A stretch of DNA of 64,000 nt, taken from positions 1-64,000 of the forward strand of contig AJWJ01000044.1 of assembly GCA_000277445.1 (NCBI GenBank), given 5' to 3'. Under the pieces are notes generated by a model. That model saw only the letters and a list, made by a program, of their open reading frames with translations, ran no database searches and was not told the origin of the DNA. This document shows, one piece after another, positions 20,852-33,098 of this stretch (position 1 is its first letter; every line of letters starts with the position of its first letter). Origin of the DNA: Polysphondylium violaceum (lineage: Eukaryota; Evosea; Eumycetozoa; Dictyosteliales; Dictyosteliaceae). The position numbers and the translations under genes were made by a program.

Positions 20852-23085
20852 ATGGAAGTAACTCTCAAGGGTAGTATTAATCAAGAGAGATTAGATCAGG
20901 GCTCATCATCGTCTGTTGTTGCCTCTGAACATATAAGAAAATGTGATACACCTCTTAGAGTTGTAGGTGTACAAGAGGACTCACCATGCGCATGGGCTCC
21001 TGATGGCAGTAGATTCGCATTTGTTTCAGGTAATGGTTCAATATATATAACAAAAGAGAATGACGATGGAAATTTTATCGTAGAGAATGTGTTGGCTGGC
21101 CATACCCATACTGTAAATTGTCTCTTGTTTCATCCAACTGAACCTATATTTGTAAGTGGCGGTTTCGAAGGTATTATAGTTTGGGATTTATTATCTGGTT
21201 TTATAATTAAAAAGTAAATATATAATATTATAGTATTATTTATAGATTTTGATACTAATCAATAATAATTATAATAATTAGAATGATATCACATATTGAT
21301 CCAGATGCACATGATGCTAGAATTGAATGTCTTTATTGGTTGTATGAAGGTACATCATTGGTTAGTGGATCAAAAGATTCAAATATTAAAGTATGGGATT
21401 CATTAAGAAAGTTTGAACTCATTGAAACAATTACAGGCCACAAGGCACCAGTGACTTGTTTTAATTTTGCCCCACAATTAAATATATTGGCATCAGCAGG
21501 TAGAGATCAGTCTATCAAGATATGGGATGTTTCAACACTTAAGCCAGAGTTTAGATCAAAGAGAGAGGACGACAGTTCAATTAAAGTCAGTCTTGATAGA
21601 ACTTTTGATGGTCATAGAGGCGATGTAATTTCTTTAATATTTAACAAAGATGGCAGTTTATTGTTTTCAGGCGCTCGTGATAATGAAATCAAGATTTGGA
21701 GCACCAAGTTGGCAGATGACATCCGTTCGATAAAGTACCACAAGGGTGATGTCACACAGCTCAATCTTCTCTCCAAAGACACTGTTCTAATCAGTGCGTC
21801 TGTCGATGGCACTGTTAAATGCATCAAATTGGCCCGTACTAAAAATGTAGAAGAGAGTGAGATTGTCTTGATTGAGGAGCTTAAAAATGAACTTACTCTT
21901 GACTCGTCCAGCATCCACTCAGACCCCTTCCTTGCCATTCCCTCATCACCTGAGGACGAAAAAGACACCATTCTCTACTCGTTTGAACCCCACGAAGGCA
22001 CCGGTATCAGCGGCTTTAGATTTAGCCCCAACTCTCAATTTATGGCCACCAGCTCGGAACACTCTGTCAGAATTTGGAAGATCTCTACAAACTTGTCAGA
22101 GAAACCAGTTTTGTACCACGAGTTTGTCGGCCACAAGGGTCCAGTCAACTCTGTGTTTCTTCTCCCAGATTCAGAGTTTTTCCTCAGCGGTTCCACAGAT
22201 TACTCTATCTTTTTATACAACATGAAGACATTAAAGAAAGAGGCAGACTTCAACTTTGAGGGCTCAGTCTACACACTGACTGTCGGCACCAAAGCCGACC
22301 AAAGTGTCGTGTTTGCCGGTGGCAATCATTACGATATCAAGGGCTTTTGCATCAGCAGAAACTCCATGTACTCGATGAAAGAGGTCGTTCGTTACTCTGG
22401 CCATTGTGGCAAAGTCTCTGCAATCTCTTTGAATCCTGATTGCACATTGTTGGCTAGTGGTGGCCATGATTTTGATATTTGCATTTGGTCTGTAAAGATG
22501 CCATTTGTCTTTAGAGACGAGTCAATCGTTCAAAAGCCCATTGCCAAATACTCTGATCACAAAGGTCACATCACTGCACTTTGTTTCAATGAAAATGGCA
22601 AATACCTCATCTCTGCCGGCACAGACCACTCTCTTATTATCTGGGAAGTAGGATCCAACAAAAAACTCTCCAAACACCGAAACATTGAACAAGCACACAG
22701 CAGCGTCGTCAGTTGCGTCATTTTTGGTAAAGGTCAAAACTCTGCATTCTTTTTCACAGCCTCTTGGGACGGCACCATCAAGATTTGGGACTTGGCCAGC
22801 AAGAAACCTAAGCCTGTTGGTGAAATCAAAGCACACAACTCGAGAATATCGTCTCTTGCCACCTCATCCGACGGCGAAGTCCTCATTTCAGCCTGTTCAG
22901 ATGGTAACATTAAAACTTGGAAAGCTTCAAGACCTTGGACTCCAATCTCTGAATATATTCCAAACGATAATGGTAGTACAAATGCCATTAGCTCAAATGA
23001 ACACACCTTTGTCACTGGTTCTGATAATGGTATGATTCGTTGTTGGCCTCACTTTTCTGAATCATATTCAGATTCTTTTAAATAG
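20852..23085 (+). CDS. WD40-repeat protein
   Basis: Exons 20852-21213 and 21282-23085 (donor GTAAAT, acceptor AATTAG) give 721 residues. At least ten WD-type units are visible, many with GH...WD spacing, for example GHTHTVNCLLFHP, GSKDSNIKVWD, GHKAPVTCFNFAP, AGRDQSIKIWD, GHRGDVISLIF, SGARDNEIKIW, GHKGPVNSVFLLP, GHCGKVSAISLNP, DHKGHITALCF and ASWDGTIKIWD. That number suits two seven-bladed propellers in tandem, as in AIP1-like proteins, but I do not see an AIP1 signature and leave the family open. A short polar N-terminus precedes the first blade. It probably serves as an interaction scaffold. Confidence 0.88.
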
Positions 23086-24134
23086 ATAATCTTTTTACTT
23101 GTATATTTTTAAAAAACAAAAATTTATAATAAACTGTTGTTAGAGCAATCATTAGTTTAGAATAGCCAATATGGTAAATCAAAAAAGAAACCAAAGATCT
23201 TTTTTTTAAATTTAAGAGTTGGTAATGGATGTTGCATAATAAATTATTAATCCACTATAATATGAATAAAACTTGTTCAAAGGAGATATTCTAATAAGCT
23301 CTAGACTATAATTTTTATCACTTTGTCAGTGTGTCATAAATAGCTGATTGTATATAGTGCCCAGTGTACTTTTGATAGACAATTCAATATCTATTGAATT
23401 TATACTCATCTGCTCCAATATATAAAGGTAATTATTAATATGTTACTAATTGAATTAGACTAATTAATGCAGTAATTTCAAATCTGTAAATCAAAATAGG
23501 AGTACAACCTTTCTTATGCATAAGCAATTGTACTCATTTGCAAGAAATAAATCAATGCTGCAAGTAAGCGAACGTGGTGGTAGTCAATATTATTGATACT
23601 ACCTTCAAGAATTTTTAAATTATTTTGTCCCTCCATTATCATTTCTTGAGATCTTTTGAAATATATTATGATGAAATATAATTCTGTGACAACCAAAGGT
23701 GTTGAATTCTAATCCTAATTACAAGATGGATAAAAATTATATCAAAAAAATTGAAAAACATACACCAAGAATTTATTTAATTTGAGTATACTTTCCCTTC
23801 AAAAGGTTTGGGTATGGGACTGATTGATTTTGATGGTAATGAATTGTCACAAAAATAGATTTCACCCACCACAAACACAAGTTAGAATTGTATAAAAAGT
23901 TGAAATCTTAAAAAAATTAAATTAACACAACAACCCATTACTTAAGTATAACAATACCAAAACCAAAAAATTTAAAAATTAAAGGTGCTATTTTCACTGG
24001 AGGTCACATGGAAATTGATTGGAAGAGTAATCCGCACCATCACAACATTTTAGCTTTACCTTTAACAAAACTTAAGTAATCAACTCGATAAACCGCAAAT
24101 AATTTATAATTTAAAAAGCTTTTTTTTATTAATT
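23086..24134. other. intergenic with coding-like relics
   Basis: About 1.05 kb between converging genes. A minus-strand open frame at 23514-23696 reads MIMEGQNNLKILEGSINNID in its middle. Near 23815-23866 the plus strand reads GLGMGLIDFDGNELSQK. Near 23932-24079 the plus strand is open and is listed separately. None has a start or splice context that makes a whole gene. Confidence 0.35.
23932..24079 (+). pseudogene. coding-like relic of unknown family
   Basis: An open plus-strand stretch reads HYLSITIPKPKNLKIKGAIF and then TGGHMEIDWKSNPHHHNILA before a stop. The amino-acid texture (alternating beta-strand pattern, Gly-Gly-His, His cluster) looks coding. There is no ATG or family match that I can give. 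Decayed gene or unrecognised terminal exon are both possible. Confidence 0.25.
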
Positions 24135-27100
24135 TTATGAAAGCTGGCTCATAAAGTTTGATAAATTAAATTCTTCAGTGTATTGAGATTCATCCCATAG
24201 CTCACCCAAATTTTCCAAAATATTCTTTAATTTACCGCCACCCGAGGCATTTGATTTACCACCAGAGGAAACATCACCAGTCATAGAGATGGAAGATTCA
24301 TTGGAATAGTCATCGTCACCTCCTTTGCCTTTGGACTCGGATGAAGAGTAGTCAAATAGATTGAGGAGTTCATTGGTAGACATTGTCTGAAGTGAAGAGT
24401 TGTCTTGGTTGATAACAGTGTTGGCAATGTTGAGTTTGAATTTCTGTAGACCCATAATCTTTTCCTCTAGTGTGCCAGAGGTGATCAAACGGTATACATT
24501 GACCACCTTCTTTTGACCGATTCTGTGGGCTCTGTCCATAGCTTGGAGATCCTTCATTGGATTCCAATCGTGTTCCAAAAAGATGACAGTATCGGCACCA
24601 GTGAGATTTAGACCTAAACCACCGACGTGGGTAGTCAACAAGAGCACATCGATGGTTGGATCAGAATTGAATTGATTGACGATATGATGTCTTTTCATGG
24701 CCTCTGTGGCACCATCCATACGGAGATAAGTAATTGAGGGCAAGTGTTTTTTAAACAATTCATTCTCGACAATATCCAACATTTGTTTCATTTGTGCAAA
24801 AATCAATACTCTGTGTTGATTTGTCGATGAAGAGATTTCATTGATTGACGGATTGTTGACACTAGATGAAGAGGATTTGAGTTGTTGCTGGAGTTGATGG
24901 CTTGCTGTACCGATGCCGCATTCAAGCAAGAGTTCCTTGAGTGAAACGAGTTTGGGTGAGAATGAAATATCGTTGATTTCACTTGGTTGCAACTTGAACT
25001 CCTTTAATATTGTATTAAATTGAGGATGTTGTGGATTTAGTACAAATGATGGATGACTACAAAGTTTTCTAAGATATTGAAGTGCTTGGAATATATGAGT
25101 TGCACCACCGCCACCTTTTTTACTATTCTCTTCCTCTTGTTGTTGTAGTTGTTGTTGATCTTCTTCTTTGACATCTTCTGAAATATTTTGTTTGAGTTGA
25201 GTTTTAGAGAAATAATCATAGAGTCTGACTTGAAGTGCAGAGAGTGAACAATAACGATCTTGAATGATCTTTGGTGGAAGATCTGCCAACACATCTTCTT
25301 TGAGACGACGTAAAAGGAAGGGAAGGACTTGACGATGAAGGGCTTCCATGGCCAACACACCGGCCTCTTGGTCTTTTTGTGAGCATTTTGGATCTTTACT
25401 GGCCAAAATAGGTTTACTATAGACCTCATTAAACAGCTTTTCTGTGCCAAGGAATCCAGGCATGAGGAAATCAAAGAGGGACCAGAGTTCAAGCACATTG
25501 TTTTGGATGGGTGTACCAGAGAGAATGAGACGATGGTTCGAGTGGAGTCTCTTGGCAGCCATGGTGAGCTTGGTTTTAGCGTTCTTGATGATATGACCCT
25601 CGTCCAACACACAATAGTTGAAGTGCATTCCCGAGAGAATATCAATGTCGTTTCTCATGATATCATAGCTCATAATCAATACGTTGTGGTCTTTGAACAT
25701 CTTTCTCTGGGCCATTCTTTCGGCGGGGTTGCCCATGTAGGTCATGGGCTTCATGGAAGAGTCTGTGCAAAACTTTTTAATCTCGTAGAACCAGTGGCCG
25801 ACCAACGAGGGCGGACAGACTACGAGTGAGGGAAGTGGTTGGAAATCTGGTGTTCCCTTTTCGGCATAGCTTACTTGACGATGGTAGTCGTCACCGGCAA
25901 TAATACAAATGGTTTGAAGTGTCTTTCCAAGCCCCATATCATCGCATAGAATGCCGTGCAGCTTGTATTTGTTGAGAAAGGCGAGCCAGTTGACACCGTC
26001 TTGTTGGTATTTACGCAACTCGGTGTTGATACGAATGGGAAGTGGGTAGTTTTCCACTTTGGATCCGTCAAGGAGCTGCTCGAGAAACTTTCTTTCGTTG
26101 ACTTTTTGCACGACCAGCTCGGGATCAAGTCCCTCGGGGTCTTGCACGCCCTTTTCGAGCGGCATCAATTTGACGAGTTTGGCAAAACACATGGTGGCCA
26201 CACGACGCTGGTCGGGGTCTTGGTCACTCATGCAGCCGAGGATGGGAATCGTTAAAAAGACAATGTAGGGCAGCAACTGCATCTCGAGGTCTCTGATGAT
26301 CTGCGAGATGGTATTGATGGCACCCATTCTGTTGGTGAGGGACTTGGTGTCGCCAAGAAGGGGCAAGAGGTGACGAATGAGATAGTGCATGGTTGGGAGT
26401 GTCAGCACTTGACAGAATCTTGATATGCATCTCGAGGTCATCATCTGCACCTGGTGTTTGGGGAATTTGATAAAATGGAACACTACAGGAATGATCTCTA
26501 CCATGGTTGGGTGGAATGAGGAGTCCAGCACGGGAAGGATTGTTCGGATGAGCTGGAGCTCGTCAATGACCTTTTGGACGTCCTCCATGTTTTGGAGCAC
26601 CGAGTCAAAGGAGCCCTCGACAAGTGTCTGCTTGTAGATGGTCATCATGGAGCCTTGGAAAATGATTTGTTGAAGTGTGGGGAGATCGTTGAATAGACGC
26701 GGGCCAAAGAGTCGGCAGAGGTAGTTAAAGAAGCCGATGGAGCCTTTACGGCCGAGAATAAGGTTCTTGAGCTCGTCGGCTGCGACCGAGGGGGCAGGAT
26801 TCTCGTCGGCCACGTCCATTTGGTCGAGCAAAAGCGATTCTTTCTCTGTCTTGATTTTGATCTCGTTGATGACGGATGGCGTGTCGGTACGGTCTTCGGT
26901 GAGGAGCGAAAACATGGATCGAATGACTTTGTCGTTGGGACAGGGCTTTCTTGCGAGACAGAGATTGATAAACTCAGACAGGGAGCGAGAGGAACGGTCT
27001 TGGTAGAGATAGTTTTCTTCGTTTCTGATCGAGTGCAAGAGACTACGGATCACGGGTGTGACTTTAACGGGTATCTTGTTGGACACAATGAGGAGCTCGC

Positions 27101-29937
27101 TGATGGCCGAGGTGACCTGTGTGTGATACTCTTTTTGGATCTTTTCCACAAAGCCTATGGTGACGAGCACCGTCTTTTTTCTCGAGTCGAGTTGGTCGAC
27201 AATCGACTGGACGAGGGCGGGGTCGTGGCCCGAGGCTGCCGTCATTTGCTGGATATAGTCGAGACAGACTTTATAGACGTTGGTGACCAGCTCGACGGAG
27301 AAGGGCATGATTTGCTCGTAGGGAAGAGCACGGGTGGTGTCGGCCCAGATGCCCAGCAGCTCAATGCCGCTAAAGTCGACACCGACATTCATCAGACTCG
27401 ACGCAAGGATCCTCGAGTCGGCCACCAACTTGTTTTGTACAATCGATGTGGCCTCCATGTAGTAGTTGGCGGTGGTGGTCACGTCGGGCTTTTCGTCGAG
27501 ATGGGCGACAATGTAGTCGAGAATGGCGGCGTCCATGTCAAACATGGGTGGATATTCGCCGAGTGGACAGACATTCTTTGACAGGTATCCCTCCGACAAG
27601 AGCAAAAAGGCCAGATGCTTGTGGAGGCCGCTGGCACGTGTGATCATTGGATGAAAGATGTTTTGCAACTCGACATTGTTGTCGAGCGGCCACAGTCTGA
27701 TCAAGAGACCCACTGCTCGACACCCAATGATCTTGGACTTGGTGTTGAGGTAGATCTCTTGATTGCCGACGCCCTGCAGCTGGGATTGCTGCTGTTGCTG
27801 TTGTTGTTGGAGTGCAGTCTTTTTGAGCTTTCTTGCGTTGGTGGCGGGCGGAAAGGTGGTGTTTGATTTGGAGCTGTCGAGCAACAGACTATTGTCGATG
27901 GGGATGTTGGGCGGGGTGGCCAAGAGCGACACCCATTGGGGCAAATAGGCCAGACAGGCGCCTCTGAGTATATTTGATTTAAAGAGCTTGAGCAAGCATT
28001 GCCAGGTGTGCAAAGAGATCTCTATGATGTCTTCCTTTTCCTCGACAATGATATTCTGGAATATATATCTCATCAAGTCGGGCAAAATCGACAACAACCA
28101 GTGGGTCTTGGCGTCGGTTGGCGTGGCAATAATGAGTCTCTCTATTGTTTTGATGGACGATAATCTCACAGTGTACAAGGTGTGTCTGAAAAAGGGATAC
28201 AAACGAGGCACCAAGTGGGCCAACTTACTGTGTTGGGCGTGGGGCAGAGGAGGAGAGTTGCTATTGGTTTGGTGTCCGTTCTTGGTGCCATTGCTGCCGC
28301 TGCTGTTGCTTTCGTCTGGCAAGACTTCAGGATACGAGTAAAAGTTGGACAAAAGGTTCAACACGCTGGCTGTCGAGACGGCCAAGTCGTCCAGCTCCAA
28401 CAAGATGTCCCACAGGATAGTCAAGATCTCGGGCAGCTTCTCAATGTGCTTTTCCACCAGTTGTCGAGAGATGGGATGAAAGGTCTCAGAGGCGGTGGCT
28501 CTGACATCGTCATCGTGGTCCATTAATCCCTCTGTGATGGTCTCTAATATCTTTGGCAAAATGTCGTCGATGAGGTCCAATCTAACCGACACCAAATACT
28601 TTATGCCCAAGAGCCCACCATGTCTGACTTCCCACTGCTTGTTGTTTTGGAGCTGTAAGAGGAGATCCAACACCTTCAACACGCCCTCTCTGTTCATGTA
28701 TTTCACGGCGACACCCAATGTCTGCGCACATGTTTCTCTGACTGGTGCCACCACCTGATCAGACACATAGTCACCAAATCTATCGAGAGCAATGACACAC
28801 AACAATCTCAACGAAAAGTCTTCCAACCATTTGGAATTGACATAGTCGAGCTGATCCACGGGTGTATGTATAGTCTTGCCTCCCCCACTTCCATGTCTCT
28901 TGCATATTTCTCTTAAACCTACCGATGCACCATGTCTGATCTCCCACAGCGGACTATAAAAGAGAGTGTTGTTGGTTAGTAAGGGGCGTGTAAGTATCAA
29001 TAGGAACGGCAACATACCTGAATAAATCAATGATCAAGTCATTGTAGATGGAAGTAAAGGGCCATTCGTCTTGGTTGTAGGCCTTTTCGACGTCGAGCAC
29101 CGACTCAATGACAATTTTATCAGAGTTTTGGGGTTGCTCAGTGACATGTTGCTTGGTGGTCTTGCTGTTGGCCGCAGTAGCAGCACTGCTGCCATTTACA
29201 TCTTTAAATCTTTTTGTACTCTGTTTGCTTTCTTCTTTTTCCTTGATAGTGCTTCTTGCCTTTCGTTTTGCCTTGTTTCTCTCTCTGGCACTCATACCAG
29301 TTGTGTCTAAAATCGATTCAATGTCCTCCTTCTTTTCATTGGCGACGGGTTTCTTTTTGCTGACAATCATATCGTCGTCCTCTATGATGTTCTCCAACTC
29401 TAACTTCACAGGAAAATCGTCTAGACCCAATCTCTTTTTCAAACGCTTCTTTTGTTTCAACAGTATCTCTTTGGGATCCATGTTGGGATCGATCTCTTCG
29501 TCGTCAAACTCCTGTCCACCCGATCCCAACAACGGTGCTCCGTTATTGACTACCTTTAATATATCGAAATTCTTGAATTCCAAATCAAATGTCTCTTGCT
29601 GTTGTTGTTGTTGTTGTTGCTGTTGCTGCTGTTGCTGCTGTTGATCTAATCCACTACTTGATGTTGATGTTGTTGTTGTGTTTGTATTTGTATCCTGTTC
29701 ACTCTTTGAAGGATCCCACAGCGGCACATTCTGCGAGATGGCATCTATTGCCTGACCGGCCGCTATTCTCGTGTCCCAGTCGTTGCTTGTGAGATACACC
29801 TGTACCTTCTCCAACAGTGCCTGCAAATCGTATGGATACAGCTTCTGTATCTCACCTATCTGCTGAGCCGCTGCCTTACGGATCGACGGACTGCTTCCAG
29901 TCTCCAACAAACTCAGTAATCTTTCTAATCTAGACAT
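24135..29937 (-). CDS. mot1: BTAF1/Mot1 TBP-associated Snf2 ATPase
   Basis: Exons 29018-29937 and 24135-28953 with a 64-nt intron (GTATGT..TATAG) give 1912 residues, close to human BTAF1 and yeast Mot1. The start MSRLERLLSLLETGSSPSIR then KAAAQQIGEIQKLYP is the family N-terminus, and HEAT repeats run to about residue 1270. The Snf2 core has DDMGLGKTLQT, the Mot1-type box VLDEGHIIKN in place of DEAH, LSGTPIQNNVLELWSLFDF, then GGLGLNLTGADTV and DRAHRIGQ. It removes TBP from DNA using ATP in the nucleus. A polyglutamine run (CAG/CAA, 29597-29643) lies in the acidic linker. Coding DNA here is richer in G and C than the spacers. Confidence 0.97.
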
Positions 29938-30330
29938 ACCGATACTCCACTACACTACACAGCTACGGTGGATGCTATGCTATGCTATGTTAAAATACAA
30001 ACAAAATACAAAATAAATGATAAAACAAAAAAACAAAGAGCACTGATGTGACGATACGAGGGACACGCAATGATAAGAACACTATGATGATGACGATATT
30101 GGCAATCTATCAATATCAATCATTGGTTATGTGTTTATGTGTGTGTGTGTAATTGTGTTTGTTACTCTTTTTGCAGATGATGCAAATCAGTGAACTCTCC
30201 CAAAAATAAAAAAAAAAAATAAAAAAAAAAAAAAGAAAAGAAAAACCAAAAACTTTTGAAATGAAAACATGTTTTTATATTGAGAAATCATTGTGTGCTC
30301 ACCCACATCCACCTCAGAGATATTAATGAG
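29938..30330. promoter_or_regulatory. divergent promoter, mot1 / RNFT-like gene
   Basis: 393 bp between divergent starts. It holds GT repeats near 30138-30150 and an oligo-A block at about 30209-30240. An upstream ATG at 30261 opens a short frame ending near 30325 and could be a uORF for the RNFT-like transcript. Confidence 0.4.
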
Positions 30331-32004
30331 ATGGAATTGTCAATTAGAATTGATCCCTTATCAAATGATAACGATGATAGCAATAACAATAACAGTAGCA
30401 ATAACAATCATAGCTCTTTAAATAATGTACATAGTAATAATATAAATAATATAAATAACACACCTACAATACCAACTACAAACAATCCCTTTGTACCTTG
30501 GAATCCAACAACTACGACGACAACGACTACGACTTCAAATACTAGTCCGAGTAATATTTATCCTTCTTCACATTTTAATACGGTTTTAAACTTTTCTTTG
30601 GATAATAATAGTAATAATAATAGTAATAGTAATGGTGGTGTATCTTTAGATGAACAACCACAACAACAACAACAACAACATCAGGGTAGATTATCTCATT
30701 TATCTCATCAATTCAATCAAATTTCTTCTAGAACAAATTCAATTGTCAATCAATTTATACATAATGCAACCAATAGAGTAATACAAAATCATAACAACAA
30801 TATAGAAAATACGACAGATACCTTTGACAGTAATAACGAAAACAACGATGATCCTCATGGATTCTATAATAGAAGCAGTAATAATAATAATAGTAATAAT
30901 AGTAATAACAGTGGCAATGGTCTATTAAATACAAATAGATTTTCAAATTTGATAAGCAATGATTTTAGAGCAAGATTACAACTTCAACAACTCCATCAAC
31001 AACTTCAACAACTTGAACAAGATGCAGATGCAGATGATAGACAAGATCAACAACAAGACCAGAATCAACAACAGCAACAACAACAACAACAACAAGATGG
31101 AAACATTTCAAATGCTTCAACGAGGGTAGATATACCAATGGTGTTGAAATGGTTTGAACAAAACCTCATGTTTCTGTCGTTGTTGTCGGTTATCTTTATA
31201 TATGTACATAAACAAGGCATACTTGTGTTTCTCTGGCAACAGATCATCTTTTTCCAATCAAACCAAACACTTCAAAAGCAAGTATCTCTGCAAGAGAAGC
31301 GAAACGTAGGAGTGTTGTTTTGGCTCATTCTCATCCTGTCGAGCAACGTGCTCACCACCTATCTCTTCTTTTCAACGCACGAGCTGTGGCGCAGTCTGGT
31401 GTTTCTCGCGCCCCTCATCGAGTTTGACATATGGTCGACGTTTTGGGTGGTCACCGTCAACGACTTTGTCTGTCGATTTGTGACAATGATTGTCAAGAGC
31501 GTATGCGTGATTGTCGTCGGCCACAAGCCGCCCTTTAAGCGTCGTGCCCAGCTGTACGCCGCCATCGAGGCCGTATCTTTTCTGTACCGCATGCTGATTC
31601 CCACTTCGGTGTGGGTGTGCTATATCCGCGGCCTGGCACTCAACGGCGAATACATGTTTTCCGTGACAGTCATGGTACTCTACCTCTCGTTCAAGCTCAA
31701 CACCCTCTTCCACAACACCCGTGTCACCATATTAATCGTGCGCGCCTATCTCTTGTCGCACACCCTCTATGGCAAAAAAGCCAGCGCCGAGCAAGTGGCC
31801 GAGAGCGGCGACCATTGTTCCATCTGCCAGGAAAAGATGGTGTCGCCCATCGTTCTCAGATGCAACCATATCTTTTGCGAGGACTGTGTGTCCCAGTGGT
31901 TTGAGCGAGAAAAGACCTGTCCACTCTGTCGCTCACCCATCCAAGCTGCAGGACACCGAACCCATTCCGACGGTTCGACTAGTTTACTCTTACAACTATT
32001 TTAA
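30331..32004 (+). CDS. RNFT-type RING finger transmembrane E3 ligase
   Basis: 557 residues from the ATG at 30331; the longer upstream reading starts at a TTG and is rejected. The first half is disordered, with Asn, Gln and Thr runs. The second half holds several membrane helices (for example MFLSLLSVIFIYVHKQGILV and GVLFWLILILSSNVLTTYLF). It ends with a C3HC4 RING at about residues 496-536 (HCSICQEKMVSPIVLRCNHI then FCEDCVSQWFEREKTCPLC). This order matches RNFT1/RNFT2, ER-membrane ubiquitin ligases linked to ER quality control. The coding part after residue 270 is strikingly richer in G and C than the front half. Confidence 0.9.
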   Translation: MELSIRIDPLSNDNDDSNNNNSSNNNHSSLNNVHSNNINNINNTPTIPTTNNPFVPWNPTTTTTTTTTSNTSPSNIYPSSHFNTVLNFSLDNNSNNNSNSNGGVSLDEQPQQQQQQHQGRLSHLSHQFNQISSRTNSIVNQFIHNATNRVIQNHNNNIENTTDTFDSNNENNDDPHGFYNRSSNNNNSNNSNNSGNGLLNTNRFSNLISNDFRARLQLQQLHQQLQQLEQDADADDRQDQQQDQNQQQQQQQQQQDGNISNASTRVDIPMVLKWFEQNLMFLSLLSVIFIYVHKQGILVFLWQQIIFFQSNQTLQKQVSLQEKRNVGVLFWLILILSSNVLTTYLFFSTHELWRSLVFLAPLIEFDIWSTFWVVTVNDFVCRFVTMIVKSVCVIVVGHKPPFKRRAQLYAAIEAVSFLYRMLIPTSVWVCYIRGLALNGEYMFSVTVMVLYLSFKLNTLFHNTRVTILIVRAYLLSHTLYGKKASAEQVAESGDHCSICQEKMVSPIVLRCNHIFCEDCVSQWFEREKTCPLCRSPIQAAGHRTHSDGSTSLLLQLF

Positions 32005-32206
32005 CCTATACGACCGTATAGCCATCTCAATGTAAAATAATAAACACATGTAGATATATTAAAATCATCCAATTTCGATCAGATCCAAAAAGTGCGCCTT
32101 TTTTTCAAATTTTTCCCCCCCATTTCCTTTTGAAAAAATGTGCATTGATTTGAGATTTGTGTGATTCTTCATTCATTTTATTTAACAATTACTCACATAT
32201 ACAAGT

Positions 32207-32714
32207 ATGATATCAATTGAAAACATGGTACTCAAAGTCAAGAAATTATCAGAGAAAGCTACTATTCCAGTTCGTGCCTCCAAGGGTGCTGCTGGCTATG
32301 ATCTATCGGCTGCTGCTGATTGTGTTGTACCAGCTCGTGGAAAAGCATTAATTATGACAGACTTGCAAGTTGCCGTTCCAGAAGGCACTTATGGCAGAGT
32401 TGCTCCAAGATCTGGTTTAGCATGGAAAAAATTCATTGATACCGGTGCTGGTGTCATTGACTCAGAGTATGTATTTTTATTTACTTTTACAGACTCACTC
32501 ACTATTCACACAACAACAATTTAGTTATAGAGGTAATTTAGGAGTCATCCTCTTCAATCACTCTGATGAAGATTTCCCAGTTGTTGTTGGTGACAGAATT
32601 GCCCAATTGATTTTAGAAAGAATTGTCACACCAGAAGTCATGGAAGTAAGCTCCTTGGACGACACTGAAAGAGGTGAAGGCGGTTTCGGCTCAACCAATG
32701 TCAAACCACTCTAG
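32207..32714 (+). CDS. dut: dUTP diphosphatase (dUTPase)
   Basis: Exons 32207-32466 and 32525-32714 (donor GTATGT, acceptor TTTAG) give 149 residues. All five trimeric dUTPase motifs are present: [30 protein letters not shown] across the splice, GDRIAQLI and [10 protein letters not shown]. The enzyme hydrolyses dUTP to dUMP and pyrophosphate, keeping uracil out of DNA and supplying dUMP for thymidylate synthesis. No targeting sequence is clear. A second in-frame ATG at 32225 could also serve as start. Confidence 0.97.
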
Positions 32715-33098
32715 ACCTGTACAACATTCACACCAACAACATCTTGATGCTTTGTCTAAAATGCATTCCATCAATAAACCATTCACATTATTATTAATAT
32801 CAAACTCACTGACAGCACACTGAAATCTCATATATATCTCGTGTAAATTAAATAGATCTAAATGCTTCTTCTTCTGCAACAGACAAGGAATATGTGTGAT
32901 TATTTTTATTCTGTGCAAAACACGCGAATCCCATTATTTTTCTTTATTTTCTTTTTTTCTTTTTTTTTTTTTTAATTTTTTTTTAATTTTTGTTTTTGTG
33001 CCGACAGACGACGAATCTTTGGAATTCTAGAGAAACAATACGTTCAATCAAGGGACATTATTGCTTACATTTACACGTGTATATAGTAGAAATTAAAA
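32715..33098. promoter_or_regulatory. intergenic, promoter of the TTC27 gene
   Basis: 384 bp between two plus-strand genes. An oligo-T block lies at about 32939-32993, about 110 bp upstream of the next ATG. No gene seen. Confidence 0.45.

Noticed and set aside
26820-27581. Plus-strand open frame of 253 codons inside mot1
   Set aside because: Antisense shadow of the conserved BTAF1 coding sequence.
30280-30330. Upstream extension of the RNFT-like frame
   Set aside because: It begins at TTG; the first ATG in frame is at 30331.
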